Shown: positions 48,025 through 60,354 of the stretch, in pieces
Layout of the letters: every line of letters begins with the position of its first letter
Numbering within the stretch: position 1 is the stretch's first letter
NCBI RefSeq assembly: GCF_000220395.1
Contig: NW_004086179.1
Location: forward strand, 1 to 64,000
DNA: 64,000 nt
Reading direction: 5' to 3'
Source of the DNA: Ichthyophthirius multifiliis
Lineage: Eukaryota > Ciliophora > Oligohymenophorea > Hymenostomatida
Notes under the pieces: generated by a model
The model's input: the letters and a program-made list of their open reading frames with translations, nothing else
Databases searched by the model: none
What the model was told of the DNA's origin: nothing
Position numbers and translations under genes: made by a program

Positions 48025-51004
48025 TCATAGTAAAAATTTTTTTATTAATATATTACTAATACTATTATTTTAATTTATATTAAACAATAATTTATTATTT
48101 TTTTTTATTTCATCATTATTTCTTTCCGAAATTGAATATGATTTATGATTTTTTTTTTTAATATTTTTCAAAAATTCACTATCTTTATACTTTTAATAAA
48201 TAAATCCTTAAAAACCTTCAAAAGCAGCCAAAATATTTTTTTTTTAGATACATTCTTTTTTAGCTTAATTCATTAATTATTTATTTTAATAAAATTAAAA
48301 TTAATAAATTAAATATTCTTTAATCAAGCAATCTTAATTTACATTCTAAACTAATTCTAAAAGTATCAAAATAACATTATTAAGGAAATTTAATCTCCTA
48401 AAAACATTAAAATCAGGCATTTCTTTTTCTTAAAGAAATAGCTTAATAAAGTTTTATTCTTTTTCTATCAAAAATAACATATTTTTAAACTCTATTTAAA
48501 GTTTAATAATAATAATCAAATATTTTAATTACTCTAAAAGTGTATTTTATTCCTATAATATACCTTTTTTATAATTCTATAAAGAAATACTAAAAAACTC
48601 ATTCATATTATTTCCTTTTTCAATTAAATATTATAAAAAACTTATATACTAAGGAGAAATAATTTAATGTACAAAATCTAATCCGTCATTAATAATTAAA
48701 CCTAAATTAAAAAATAATATATATATATATATATATAATATATAATATATATATATTTAAGTATATTTTTATTTTTATATAATTATTTTATATTTAATTT
48801 ATTTTTTTACCTTTTTGTTTTTCATTATTATTAGAATTTTTCTATTACCAGCCATTTATATACAATTTTTATTCATTATTTTTATTAATTTCTTAGATAT
48901 AATTTAACTATTATATATTATTCGGTCCATATCTCTAAATTTAATGTAAGATTTAACTTTTACATTAAAAAACATAATCATCTCCATTAAATTTCATTTC
49001 GTCTATTTCTAGAAACTCATCTTCACTTTCCAAATCTTCATCGAAATCTCCTATTTTAATTTCTTATTTTTGCATTAAAAACAGACTATTTTGACTCAAG
49101 AATTTATTATTTTTAATCTAAAATCCTTACAAGACTTACATTTATTTATTTTTTTAACTTGAAATACATTCCGAAACATCCCCTTCAGTTGAGATTCTTT
49201 ATAATCCAATATTCTTTTTATCTAAATTTGACAAAGTTGCGCTTTATTACTTTTGTTCTCTTTAATATTTTGCACAAAACCCAAAGTAAATTTCCTCTTC
49301 TTTTTTTTTAAAAATCTTAGACAAGAAATTATTCCTAATACACAATTAACTAGCAATATTTCCCTATTTGTTTCTCTAAAAAACATCTAAACCAAATCCT
49401 TATTGTAAGTCTAGCAAAATCTAAACAATTTCATAATTAACATTCTAACATCCTAAATGTAAAATGCTATTTTTATCAAACCCTCCTTTTAAATTTAAAT
49501 TAAAACATTAAAATTCCTTCCTAAATAAATTCTTATTATTAAACAATTAAATTTCTTCCTAAAAAAAAATACTCTCTTTACCCTCTAAAACCGCCTAATT
49601 ATATTCCAAAATACATCTAAGTGCCATTTCTTGTCCTTTCCTAACTGTTAAATGTATACATCCCCACCCTTCATTATTCCTCATATTCACCTCTGCCCCA
49701 AAAAGGACCAAAACCTTCCAAATCTTAAATGAATATCCCCAATCTCTATCAAATATAGCCACTATATAATGCAAACCTCCATTTCCTTCCTAATCTTTCC
49801 TATTCACATCCGCCCCTTCTTTTATTAAATCTACTAGAAGAAAATACTAATACTTAACAGTTGCAAGATTTACACATGACCCGTATTTTCCTCCTCCTAA
49901 ATTTACATCAGCACCGTTTACTATTAATGTTTTTGCAGAAAAGAACTTCTCCTCCAAAATCGCTAAACTCAACGGACTATGACCTTCTTAGTCTATCTCA
50001 TTTATTAGACTGTATTTTTCTTCTAAAATACTTACTAAAACACCTATTTCTTCGTTTTTTGCTGCTTTGTGCACTAGATTAGCCCCGTTTATTTAAATAT
50101 TTATATCGAAAAAATTATTTAGGCTCATTTTTTATACAAACTGGATAAAACTAATTTCTTTTTTTTCGAATTCGTTTAATATTTTGAACATTTTCTATAT
50201 ATTTTTCTCTCCTTTTTTTCCTATCTATCTATTTTCAAGACCTTCTGGCTATATATATGAAAACCAATCAAGCGAGAAATCCTATAAAACTTTAAATTGG
50301 CAAATATCACAAGGTAAATACCTAAAATCGTTATTATTTATATGTAAAGACTATAGTTTTTTTAAGCCACAAACAGGGTCTATTTTATCAATTCTATTTA
50401 ATGAAAAATCTAGAAATTTTAGTGTTTTTTCCCAAATAATTATTTCTTAAGGAATATGGGAAATCAAATTATTTTTAATTGAAAAATGTTCCAATTTTAC
50501 TTTAAAAAATAACTCTTGGTGTATACTTTTTATTAAATTAGTATCTAATTTTAGGACTTTTAGGTTCGGAAATTACATTAAAATTTCAGGAATTTCCCTA
50601 AATTTATTAAAGGAAAGATCTATAATTTATATAGAATTATCGTTAAATTCCAAATTTTTTAAACTAAGTTTTTATAAATTTTTTCTCTATTAAATATATG
50701 AAAACGATATTTTTTGTAAACCTTTAGAATTAGAAAAACTTGGCTTATTATTATTATTTTTTATTGTTTTTTTTGTTTCTATATCCTTTATTAACATCTC
50801 GAATTTAAAATTGGAATTTTTAGGAGTTGTTATCTTTGATATTGAATTTATTACGTCTTCAATCTCCTACATAGCTTATGTTTTATCCGAATTAAAAAAG
50901 TTAATTTTTGCCTCTAAATATGAATTACTATTTTCGATTAATTGGCTTATATTTTATGATTATTAAGGGTTATTTTCTTATAATTTTGTTGAATATTATA
51001 TCAT
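48025..51004 (-). CDS. Leucine-rich repeat plus ankyrin repeat protein
   Basis: Scaffold-type protein of 956 residues. From the start MIQYSTKLQENNPQQ at 51004 comes a Gln/Ser-rich head, then LRRs (residues about 120-260): SIQIIDLSFNKFREIP, FPNLKVLKLDTNLIKSI, LKFLDFSLNRIDKI and LQSLHINNNDFRYLP. A linker leads to ankyrin repeats (about 290-520): GANLVHKAAKNEEIGVL, GHSPLSLAILEEK, GADVNLGGG, GNGGLHYIVAI, GAEVNMRNNEGWGCIHLTVR and SILHLGCQNVNYEIVQILLD. The last third is charged and helical. One intron, 48702-48810; coding length 2871 nt is divisible by three, supporting one continuous LRR-ankyrin fusion rather than two genes. Both modules bind proteins; partner unknown. Confidence 0.88.
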
Positions 51005-51279
51005 TTTTTTATTTTTGTATTTCGTAGAAATTTATATATTTCTTCTATGTTTTTTTTTTTTAATTAAAATAAAAAATTTAATGTTTATTTTTTTTTTTTT
51101 TTCAGATAACATATTTTTTTCTTTTGTTTTTCATTTTTTTTTAAAAAAAAAAATATAGTATTTTATTTAGTATTTTTTAGTTTAATAATAAATATATTTC
51201 CAAAAAAAAAAAAAAAAAATTCAAAAAAAAAAAAAATTCCAATTATTTTTCCTAATTAAAAAAAAAAAAAATCAGTAAA
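51005..51279. other. Divergent intergenic region with long A and T runs
   Basis: Carries T runs near 51045-51130 and A runs near 51200-51270, between divergent genes; it should contain both promoters. Confidence 0.5.
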
Positions 51280-52764
51280 ATGAATAATCCTAAAAACACA
51301 ATCCAAACAATCGATATAGAAGACGAAATAAATAAAACCGTATCCGAAACATAAACCGAAGCAAATTCCCCAAACGATTCCTTTACAATCTAAAAACCTA
51401 CTAAACACCAAAAATGGGGTTAAATACTTTCTTTAAATGAAAGATATATCCCAAAAACAGATTTATACCAAAATGAAATAACGATCGGCCGAAATCCCCA
51501 AAATACCATAATAATAAAAGACAATAGACTAAGTGGAGTCCATTGTAAACTAAAATACGACGAAAAGTCCCATGAAGTTACTCTATAAGACCTATCAACT
51601 AACGGCACTTACATATTAAATAATAAACTAGGCAAAGGCAATGAAAAATGTATCGAAAACGGGGAAATAATATACGTACTCCACAAACATAAAGTAGAAG
51701 AGAAAGAAAGCATAGGCTTTGTGATAAAATTAGAGAAAAGAAACACAGAAGAAGAGATTGAGAAAAAGCTAAAAAAAATAGAAGAAGAAGAAGAAGAACT
51801 AAACCAAGAATTCGAATGTATAATTTGCTCAGATTTAATTTTTTAGTGTGTAACATTATAGCCTTGCATGCATAATTTGTGCAGTGGCTGTCTTTTCGAC
51901 TGGAAATAAAAAAAGCATGAAGAATGTCCCCGATGTAGGTCTAAATTTTCCGGTTTTTATAAAAACTCGACTATTAATAATGTCGTATAAAAAATACTAA
52001 ATAATCACCCTGAAAAAAAAAACGATTAAAATTACTATATAGAAATGGAAAAAAAACAAAGCCTACTTTTCTTAACAGAAAACTCAATCAAAAAACAATA
52101 AAATTAAAAATGCACTGAATGTATATAAAAAAGAAAAGAAGATGGATTTTAATGTACAATGGAAACTCCGCATATTTAATGTTCAATTTGTAAAGGTTTT
52201 TTTCCGGACCGAAAAGACAATCGTTTTAATTAAAAATGCTTGATTTGTGAAATATATTTTTGTAATTTATATAATAAAAATGGTTGCCCTAAATTAAAAA
52301 AATATAAAATAAAAAATAAATAAAATCATCTCAAACTTATTCAAGATTTTCAACCAATGGAATGTATATAATAAGACATTTTAAGAAACAATATAACCGA
52401 ATGTAAGATATTAAGCTAATATATGACTGAAAAGTAATTTTCTACTAAAGAAATATTCTCCAATATATAAAAAAAATTTCTCAATAAAGGAAAGTTTCTT
52501 TTCCAAATAAATAAAAAATTATATCAAAATAATACATAAAATAAAGAAATTCTTCTCCATAATAGAAACGCAGTTTGTGTAGAATGTTTCGACTCCTTTT
52601 TGTGGTTCCAAATAGTCTTTTCCTTTAGAACTTCGATTAAAAATTAATTACCTTAAAAGTATAAAAGTAGACCTATATGTGGACAAGGAATTAATTGTGA
52701 TAGATAACATGTACTTAATCATACTTTAAAATATGATCATATTTATGAATAAACAGAATTTTGA
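51280..52764 (+). CDS. CHFR: CHFR-like E3 ubiquitin ligase (FHA-RING-PBZ)
   Basis: Mitotic checkpoint ubiquitin ligase family. One exon, 494 residues. FHA domain at about residues 45-130: ITIGRNPQNTIIIKDNRLSG, VHCKL and LSTNGTYILNNKLGKG, which include the phosphopeptide-binding Arg, Ser-x-x-His and Asn. RING at about 178-225: FECIICSDLIF, LQPCMHNLCSGCLFDW and CPRCRSKF. A Cys-rich region follows (TECIQKRKEDGFQC, MQCSIC-like repeats). The last 30 residues, CGQGINCDRQHVLNHTLKYD and then HIYEQTEF, match the PBZ poly(ADP-ribose)-binding finger of CHFR (C, C, H spacing; the final metal ligand is His where CHFR has HxCEQ). The order of four modules is diagnostic. Confidence 0.93.
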
Positions 52765-52916
52765 TTTTTTTTAATTATCAATATCTTATTTTTTATTAAA
52801 AAAAAAAAAGTTTAAAATATTGTTTTTATATAAAAAATACTAAATATATATATATATATACATATAATATAGTTTTTTTTTTTTTCCCCTTTCCCCTCCT
52901 ATAATTTTTATAATTC

Positions 52917-53987
52917 TCAAAAAGTATAATTTAGTAATTCTTTTAATTTTAATTTTTTTTAATTGTAAATTCTTACATCATCTTATCTACTTAAATTTAT
53001 TAAATAATTTATTAAATATTTTAATTCTTCATCTTTTTGATCTCCTTTCCATTCTAATATAGGAATTCCATTTTCTATTTAAAATCCATATGAATGAGAT
53101 AAATTATCCACAATAGCCATTTTTTTGATATCTTTATCTATATTTATATAGAAATAATTATTTTTTTAATAAAAAAAAACCTTTTATAATCCTTAAATCT
53201 TTTATAAATAATCCGTTTTTTGTTTCCATACAATTTTCCCTTGTTAATATATCTATTATATATTCCCTTTATGGATCCAAAAAATCACAAACAGCATTTG
53301 CATATTTTTTTTGAGAAGCCGTAAATATATAAATATCCCAATATTAAGCGATTTTTTATAAAAATTCTTTACAAAAAGGTCTTATTTTTATTGGAATAAT
53401 ATATTTTTCATATATAATAAAGTCTGGATTATCCCATATTTAACAAACATGAATTAATGTTTCATCTAAATCTAAATAAAGAATATTTCCTTTAGGATTT
53501 TTAGGAGTTTTCAAAACTACTTATTTTTATAAAATATATTATTCTGAAGGACTTCTTAAGCATTTTATTGAGTACTATAATCCTCGAAAAGTTAATAATA
53601 AATATTTTTTTAATAGTTCTTTTTTATATATGCATAAAGTAAATAAATAAATATAAATACTTTCATTTAATCTATATAATGGAGAATATAATAAATGTAT
53701 AAACAGATGCGAATAATTATTTGAAACTTTTTAATTTATAATTATATTTGAGTCACTAAATGTTCTTTTATTCAATTCTTAATTTTATTTTTTAAAAAAT
53801 TTTAATTTTTAATTTTTATTAATTTTTTTTTAATTTTTGTTAATTATTATTTTATACTTATTGGTGTTATTTAGCTATTTTATCTAGTTTTTATTTTAGG
53901 TGTTAAACATATTTTAGATTTTCGTTACTTTTATGGAGTTTTCGGATCTTTATTTTCTTATAAAATATTAGTTTGGTAATTTATCAT
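52917..53987 (-). CDS. NIF/FCP1-type (SCP-like) phosphatase
   Basis: HAD-superfamily protein phosphatase acting on Ser/Thr, classically on the RNA polymerase II C-terminal domain. The N-terminus (INYQTNILQENKDPKTPQKQ) is Lys/Pro-rich. The catalytic domain starts NILYLDLDETLIHVC, where the first Asp of DLDET is the nucleophile. Then come IRPFCKEFLQKIAQYWDIYI, FTASQKKYANAV, LTRENC, LFIKDLRIIK, KKMAIVDNLSHSYG and NGIPILEWKGDQKDEEL, all in family order. One intron, 53138-53180 (43 nt), joins RIIK to DKDIKK exactly. The N-terminal extension is joined through a T/A run at 53788-53793 that is one base short of frame; with that base the protein is 342 residues. Confidence 0.92.
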
Positions 53988-54378
53988 TTTGTAGATTTTA
54001 TTTTTTTTAGAGTAGATTTGTTAATATATTATTATAACTTAAAATTATTAAAAAATTAATATTTTATTAACTGTATATTATTAAATTTGTTTATGATTTA
54101 ATAATGTTGTAAATAAAATAAAATATTATAATATATTTCTATTTTAATTATTAAATAAAAATAAAAAAATATAATATTATTATTCATTTCTAAAAGTATT
54201 TAATTTAATAATATATGCATATTTTTTATACAACGCATATATATAATAAATATTTTTAAAATTTATATTATATATTAAATAATATTTTTATTTTTAAAAA
54301 TATAAAAATAAAATATTTTCTCTCTAAATATATTTTCAATTAATAAAAAAAAAAAAAAATTTTTTTTTTAAAAAAAAA
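53988..54378. other. AT-rich divergent intergenic region
   Basis: A/T tracts, including T9/A10 runs just upstream of the EF-hand gene start. No gene seen. Confidence 0.45.
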
Positions 54379-56633
54379 ATGCTAGATTTTTAAAAATATA
54401 CCTAAATGCCATTTTAGTAAATAAACCATACATTTTCGCAAGATTCCAATACAGAAACTGTACAAATTTAGATTCCACCAATTTAAAAAAGCATATAATA
54501 ACAGCCAAAAACAATAGCAATTATAACCTTGGATATAGGAAATGGAAAAAACGATTAGATATTCATACATGAAGGGGACGATATATAATTTTTATCTGAA
54601 TAATTTTGTACAAAGCATTAATTGGATTAAGATTGTATATAATACATAGTCTAAAATATAAAGACTTAATTATATAAATAAGAATAAAAAAAGAAATAAA
54701 AATAAATAAATTAATCTATTAATAATAAATAATCTTAATAATCCATAAACTCATCGATCAATAAACAATAATTTTAATCAATAAATTTGTTAAATAACTA
54801 ATAAGAAAATAACAATTAATATTTATTAAATTCTTAATAATAATCAATATATGAATATTAAAAATAAAATATATAATAATCATAACATTATGAATCCTTA
54901 AATTAATAATAAAATATTTAAAAATCACTCAACTAGTATTAATCATTAAATTAACAATAATAAACACATTAGCATAAATAATCTATAAACTAATAATAAT
55001 AATAATAAAATTCATAATAATAAATATACTAATAATCATAATAATTATATCTTTAGGACTAAATTACTTTAAAAAAGCATGAAACACACAGTTATTCGTA
55101 AAAAAATATAGAAGATACTTTTTTTGAAGAAGATGAATATTTAGATTAACAAGAAGAGAAAGAAAAAAGCCGAAAATATATAACCGAATAACTAAATTAA
55201 AAACTTTAATAAAAGAAATAATAAACAAATGAAAATAATTAATAGTGGTCAATTCTTTTAAGCGAGAAAAATTTCAATAATTTAGATTTTCAATAAAGAT
55301 AAAACTCCAATATAGAAAATCAACACGAATATATATATTAAGAAGGAATGTAACATAAAAGAAGGATTTAATAAATTTCAGAAGAAAACGAAGTAAAAAA
55401 CTCCAAAAATAAAAGGAAGAACTCCACTTTCATCCTATAATAAGTCCGAAATCAAAAATATGACCAAAAATACTAAAAAAGAAGATTTTTTAATAAACGA
55501 TGGCAAAAAATAAACTGAAAAGAAAATAACAACTAAAAAAATAAAAGAAGAGTATGAACTAGATGATTGTTTTTTCTAACCTTAATAAATATCTAAAATA
55601 AGTAAAGAATCAGTCCAAAATAATTAAGTGAAATAATGCCACAATATATATTCTTAAACTAATAAATAAACGCCAAAAAACAGTCAAAATAATTTCCCTT
55701 TTTCACCTAATATAAGCAGTATAAAAAACGTTTCATCCACAGAAATAGAAATTTAATAATAAAGTATAAACAGGGTAATATAAGAAAAAGTCACGACTAA
55801 AACTAAAGAAAAAATACGAAAAATAAAACAAGAAGAAAACGCTATTGATAAAAAAAAAGTAAACCAAAAACTTTTCTAGCCTTAAATTAATAAAGGAAAT
55901 ACTTATTAGAAAGTTTCATAATAAGTTAATTTAAATGATTAATTATTAAGTAAATAAAAATATATACATATATAAAAAATATTTTAACCTTTAAATAAAA
56001 TATATAGATATGTAAATAAAAGATAATAATATTAATAGAAGCGTAAGTCCTTTTAGTTAAAAATAAAATAATAAAAATATAATTCAAAACAGCAAAAATA
56101 CATATGTTTCTCCTAATAAATACACACCTATATAAAATAAAAATTAAGAAAAAAAATAATAAGTACTTTAAATTGACCTTAGTAGTAAAATTAAAAGCAT
56201 TCATTCGAAATCTTAAAATAATTTACATTAATAAATTGAAGAAAAAAAATTTTTGAATAAAATTTAAGTAATTTTTAATTTTTTTGATTCTAATAAAGAT
56301 GGTTTTATTTGTTCTTAGAATATTGATATTTCTTAAGTAGATGCTTAAATTATTGAGATTTTATAAAATTTACTATACGAACTAGAAGATAAATAATATA
56401 AAATTAATTTTAAATAATTCTTTTAAAAAATTTAAGAACATAATTTAATTTTACCTCTAAAAAAATTTTTCTAAGAGGAATAATAAATATAAGCAAATTT
56501 TGAATTTGTAAAAAATAGTTATTCTCATTTAAATGATTAAAATAAAAATAAAAGTCCTTTATAAAAAAATATATAAGGAAATTTAACTACTAGGTATTAA
56601 AATATTGCTAAAAAATCATTTTTTAATATGTGA
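54379..56633 (+). CDS. Gln/Asn-rich protein with a single EF-hand
   Basis: Starts MLDFQKYTQMPFQQ at 54379. An N-terminal segment (PKTIAIITLDIGNGKND, IFIHEGDDIQFLSEQFCTKH) looks like a folded beta-rich module. A long Gln/Asn/Ser tract follows (about 54690-55050), then acidic and Lys-rich stretches, and near 56285 one clear EF-hand, IFNFFDSNKDGFICSQ, whose loop D-x-N-x-D-G-x-I has canonical Ca2+ ligands. A weaker second helix pair follows (YKINFKQFFQKI). One intron, 55950-56007 (58 nt). The frame changes once at the six-A run 55395-55400; with one A fewer, the protein is continuous at about 731 residues. Probably a calcium-sensing scaffold; the family is not recognised. Confidence 0.75.
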
Positions 56634-57262
56634 AAAATAAAAATATCTTGTTTATTATATAAATTTTTGTGTTTTTTTTTATTTTTTATAAATTATTTAC
56701 TTATTTTTGTTTAATATATAAGTATTAAATAAATTATATTTAATTTTATATTTTATATTTTTTATTATTTTCATTATATAATACTAGTTTTTATATTTTT
56801 ATTTTATTTAAAAATACTATTATTTTTTTCATATATAGATATTATAAATTTTTTATTAAAGTCGATAAATTATATTTAAAACTATTAATAAAAGTTGAAT
56901 TGATTATATAAATTAATATTATATTTTTCATCTTTTGTTTTAATAATTTTATATTTTATTAATTTCTAATCAATTAACAAAAATACATAATATAAAAAAA
57001 AAATTATTTATTTAAAAAGAATATTTTTTTTGATTTTTAATAAAATATATAAAACTTGAGAAAGAAACAAAAAAAACAATAATAAAATTGAATTAAAATA
57101 AATAAAAATTCATTAAATTCAAAATAATAATATCCAAGTTCATATATTTTTTATTTTATTTTATTTTTAACAAAAAAAAGGTATTTTAATCTTATATAAT
57201 TAATAAATCAAAAAAATATAAAAAACATAAAAAAATATAAAATATTTTAAGAAAATAAAAAT
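56634..57262. other. AT-rich region between convergent genes
   Basis: No gene found; A/T tracts only. Confidence 0.45.
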
Positions 57263-57829
57263 TCATTTTGTGCTTTTTTTAATAAAATCAAAAATGGAAT
57301 ATCCATATTTATTCATATGATTATATTATCTTTTAATAGTAAAAACAAAAAGCATAATAAAATATCCAAATAAAAAAGGCCAAAACACCGGTAAATCAAA
57401 CATATCACTCACAGTACACAATAAACTAATAAATCCTCCTATTGTTAATTTATGCCAGAATTTAAATTCAGTCATAGATCTTAATAAAGGACCCTATTCT
57501 TAATTATTTTCATATTTTTCTTCTCCTAAATTATCCGTAGGTAAATTATATTGCAAATTATCATCTTCATCTTCATCTATACTCGGTAAACCTTGAGGAG
57601 TAAGGAATTATATTGACAAATGTAAAACATATAAGGAATAAATATAAGAAACAACATAATATCCGCCATGTCTATATACTCTAATTATATAAATAATTAT
57701 TATTACTAAACTTAAAATCCATCTTTATTTAGGATAAATAATATATTTTTCAACTTTTCTTCTATATTATCTTTAAAATTTATGTATCATTTTATCAAAA
57801 TAACCTTAATCTTCGTCCTCTGAAAACAT
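57263..57829 (-). CDS. RER1: RER1, Golgi-to-ER retrieval receptor
   Basis: Membrane protein of the early Golgi that returns ER-resident proteins by recognising their transmembrane segments. Single exon, 188 residues. Matches in order: VEKYIIYPKQRWILSLVIII, VYRHGGYYVVSYIYSLYVL, QFLTPQGLPSIDEDEDD, PLLRSMTEFKFWHKLTIG, DLPVFWPFLFGYFIMLF, TIKRQYNHMNKYGYSIFD. These are the RER1 blocks RLTPYxxxRW, QGWYIVCYxLGIYLLNLF, FLxPKxDP, EFKFWH, DVPVFWPILVxYF, RQIxHMIKYRY. Four membrane segments are expected and seen. The adjoining gene DPH7 starts 1.4 kb away on the same strand and its stop is 134 nt upstream of this start. Confidence 0.96.
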
Positions 57830-57963
57830 CCAATTTTTATATTTTTATTTTTTTGTAAAAAATTTAATTATATCTTTTTATATTTTTAAAATTAATAATA
57901 AATAAATAATTATATTTTTTTATTTTATTATATAAAAAAAAAAAAAACAGAAAATGTAATTTT

Positions 57964-59289
57964 TCACACGTATTTCCATAATTATATATTTCTATCGTAA
58001 AATGAACATGTACAAATATAATTTTAATCTTAACTCCAATCACAAGAATAAGCTAAAGACTAATTTCCTTTAAGTTCTTATATAACATTAATTTCTATAT
58101 TTTGTTTAACAAATTTATAAAATATATTAAAAATATAAATAATACGCTAATCATCTTTCTCGAAATCAACTATTTCAAAATAATTCTAACAATATATTCC
58201 TAATAAAGCTTTATGACAATCTTTTGGTTTCCATACACTTCTCCATACTCCTCCATTTCTTTTATAAGCCTTAATTTCGTTTTTTATGTTACGAATATCC
58301 CATAATCTTAAAGTTTAATCATAACTATTAATAAATATTATTATATATAAATTTATATTAATATAATTTTAAAATACCTTCCCGTAAAAAATAAATTTGT
58401 ATTTAAAGGATTAAAGTTAATAGTACAAATACCCATTTAATGAGATCTTATTTAAAAAAAAAAAATTCAATTTTATTGTTATTTTTTTCATTTTATTATA
58501 AAAACCTTTTATTTTATTAAAATAAATAATCTTCAATTCTTAAATCATAAAGGTTTAAATTTTAATCATCTCCTCCACTTAAAAACAAATTTTCATTAAA
58601 TATACTACATGCCCAAACAGAAAACTAATGCTTTTATATTTTTATAATTTCATTTATTAAATCTTTTGTTATATATTAAAAATGTTATTATAATATAGTC
58701 TATTTATTACCAAAAGTATTTGTATTTATTTACATTATAAAAACACTTTCATTATCTGTAGAAGTAATAATAAATATTGTATTATCTCTAGTTTTCATTT
58801 AAAAAATAAAATAAAATTATTTAGTCTTAATATAAATTTATGTTTAACATTATTTTAGCATCTATATATAAACATTTATTATTTAACTCTATTTAATATT
58901 ATTTTTATATCTATATTTCTAATTAATCTATATTTATTTTTATTAATATTATACAATCTAAATATTAACAAAATTAAAATACCAGTATTTATTTTATATA
59001 TTCTTACAAAAGAATCATTACATGCAGTAGCAAAATAAATTTATTCATTTATTTTTTTATTAAACCATTAAAAATCAAGGACTCCAGGGCATTAAATTTA
59101 ACTTTTTAAATGCATTTTATCTTCTTGTATTTAATATAAGTTTAATCCTCCATATACTTTTTATTCTATTAATGTGTAAAACGCTATAACTATTAGGTTT
59201 TAATAATCTTAAAAAGGGCAAAACTTAGCACAATCTGGTGTTAAAATAGAATGAAATTATTAAACTGAAACAAATTAATTTTATTCCAT
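57964..59289 (-). CDS. DPH7: DPH7-like WD-repeat diphthine methyltransferase
   Basis: Hydrolyses methylated diphthine so that diphthamide on elongation factor 2 can be completed. Five exons, 322 residues, start MEQNQFVSVQQFHSIL at 59289. Recognised by family blocks: DCAKFCPFQDYQNLIVIAFY, GGLNLYQIQ, PGVLDFQWF, FSVWACSIFNENLFLSGGDD, SHQMGICTINFNP, FFTGSYDQTLRLWDIRN, GGVWRSVWKPK, and the C-terminus CSFYDRNIQLWKYV, nearly the human CSFYDHALHLWEW. Introns: 58786-58982, 58663-58710, 58447-58505 and 58325-58377; exons total 969 nt. Distinguished from other WD proteins by the EWCP-like start, the GSYDE/LWDTRN pair and the GGVWR block. Confidence 0.9.
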
Positions 59290-60262
59290 ATTTTATTATT
59301 TTTATTTAAAGATAAAGTAATTTTATTTTTATATATAATTAAAACTAATTTACAATAATATTATTTAATTAATTATGCATACTAAAGTATTTAATTATAT
59401 TGATTATTAATATTATTATTTTTATTTTAAAAATAAAAAGATTATATATAATAAATAATAAAAAAGATATATTTAACAAAAATATGAGATATATTATATA
59501 TAATTTAAAGTCAAATAATTTGTATATTAAATAATTTAAGTATCTTTTAAATTTATTAAAAATTTAAATATCAATTATTTGTATATAAGAGATTCCATTT
59601 TTTATTAAAATGAAAGTATTATTTTTTATTTAAAATTATTAATAGTATTTAATTAGACTTTATTATTTGTTGTATAATAGAATTTATATTTTCTTTTTCA
59701 AACGTAATAATTCTATATATTCGATTTTCATAATAAGTTATGCCGGCATATATTATTTATATATTCTATTATTAATAAATAAAGTTATATAAAAATATAT
59801 AATAATATAATATATTTTTTTATTTTCAAATAATCTTTTATTAAAAAAGATAAAATTAAAGATTAAAATATAAGATAAATTAAAATTTTTTATCAAAATA
59901 TATAATATAATAATTTTTTTATAAGATAACTAGATATTTATATTAATATTTTATAAAAATAAAATATATATTAAATATAATTTAGATTAACATTAAATTT
60001 ATTTTCATAATAAATTAAATTTTTATTTTGATATAAAGTTAAATATTATTTATTTATTAAAATATATTCAAAAACTATTATAATAAAAGTTATTTATACT
60101 AATATAATTTAACTAATTATTTTTTAAGTCATAATATAATTTTTTTTAATATTAAATTATTTGTTATTATCATATTGCATTTTAAAAAACAAAACAAAAA
60201 CAAAAATATTCATACATATATTTTAAATAAACTCATTTTAATTTTTATATAAAATTAATGCC

Positions 60263-60316
<54 letters not shown>

Positions 60317-60354
60317 AAATCTAGGTTTTTAAAAAATATTCTTTGTTATTTATT
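59290..60354. other. AT-rich intergenic region, TA microsatellite near 60268
   Basis: A/T tracts; a TA run covers about 60266-60312. One GC spot, ATGCCGGCAT at 59741-59750, is a perfect ten-base palindrome. No gene found. Confidence 0.45.
60266..60312. repeat. TA dinucleotide microsatellite
   Basis: Perfect TA run just downstream of the TMEM151-like gene stop. Confidence 0.8.

Noticed and set aside
50184-50450. Plus-strand open frame MNIFYIFFSPFFPIY
   Set aside because: Antisense to the LRR part of the LRR-ankyrin gene, which is continuous in its own frame over nearly 3 kb.
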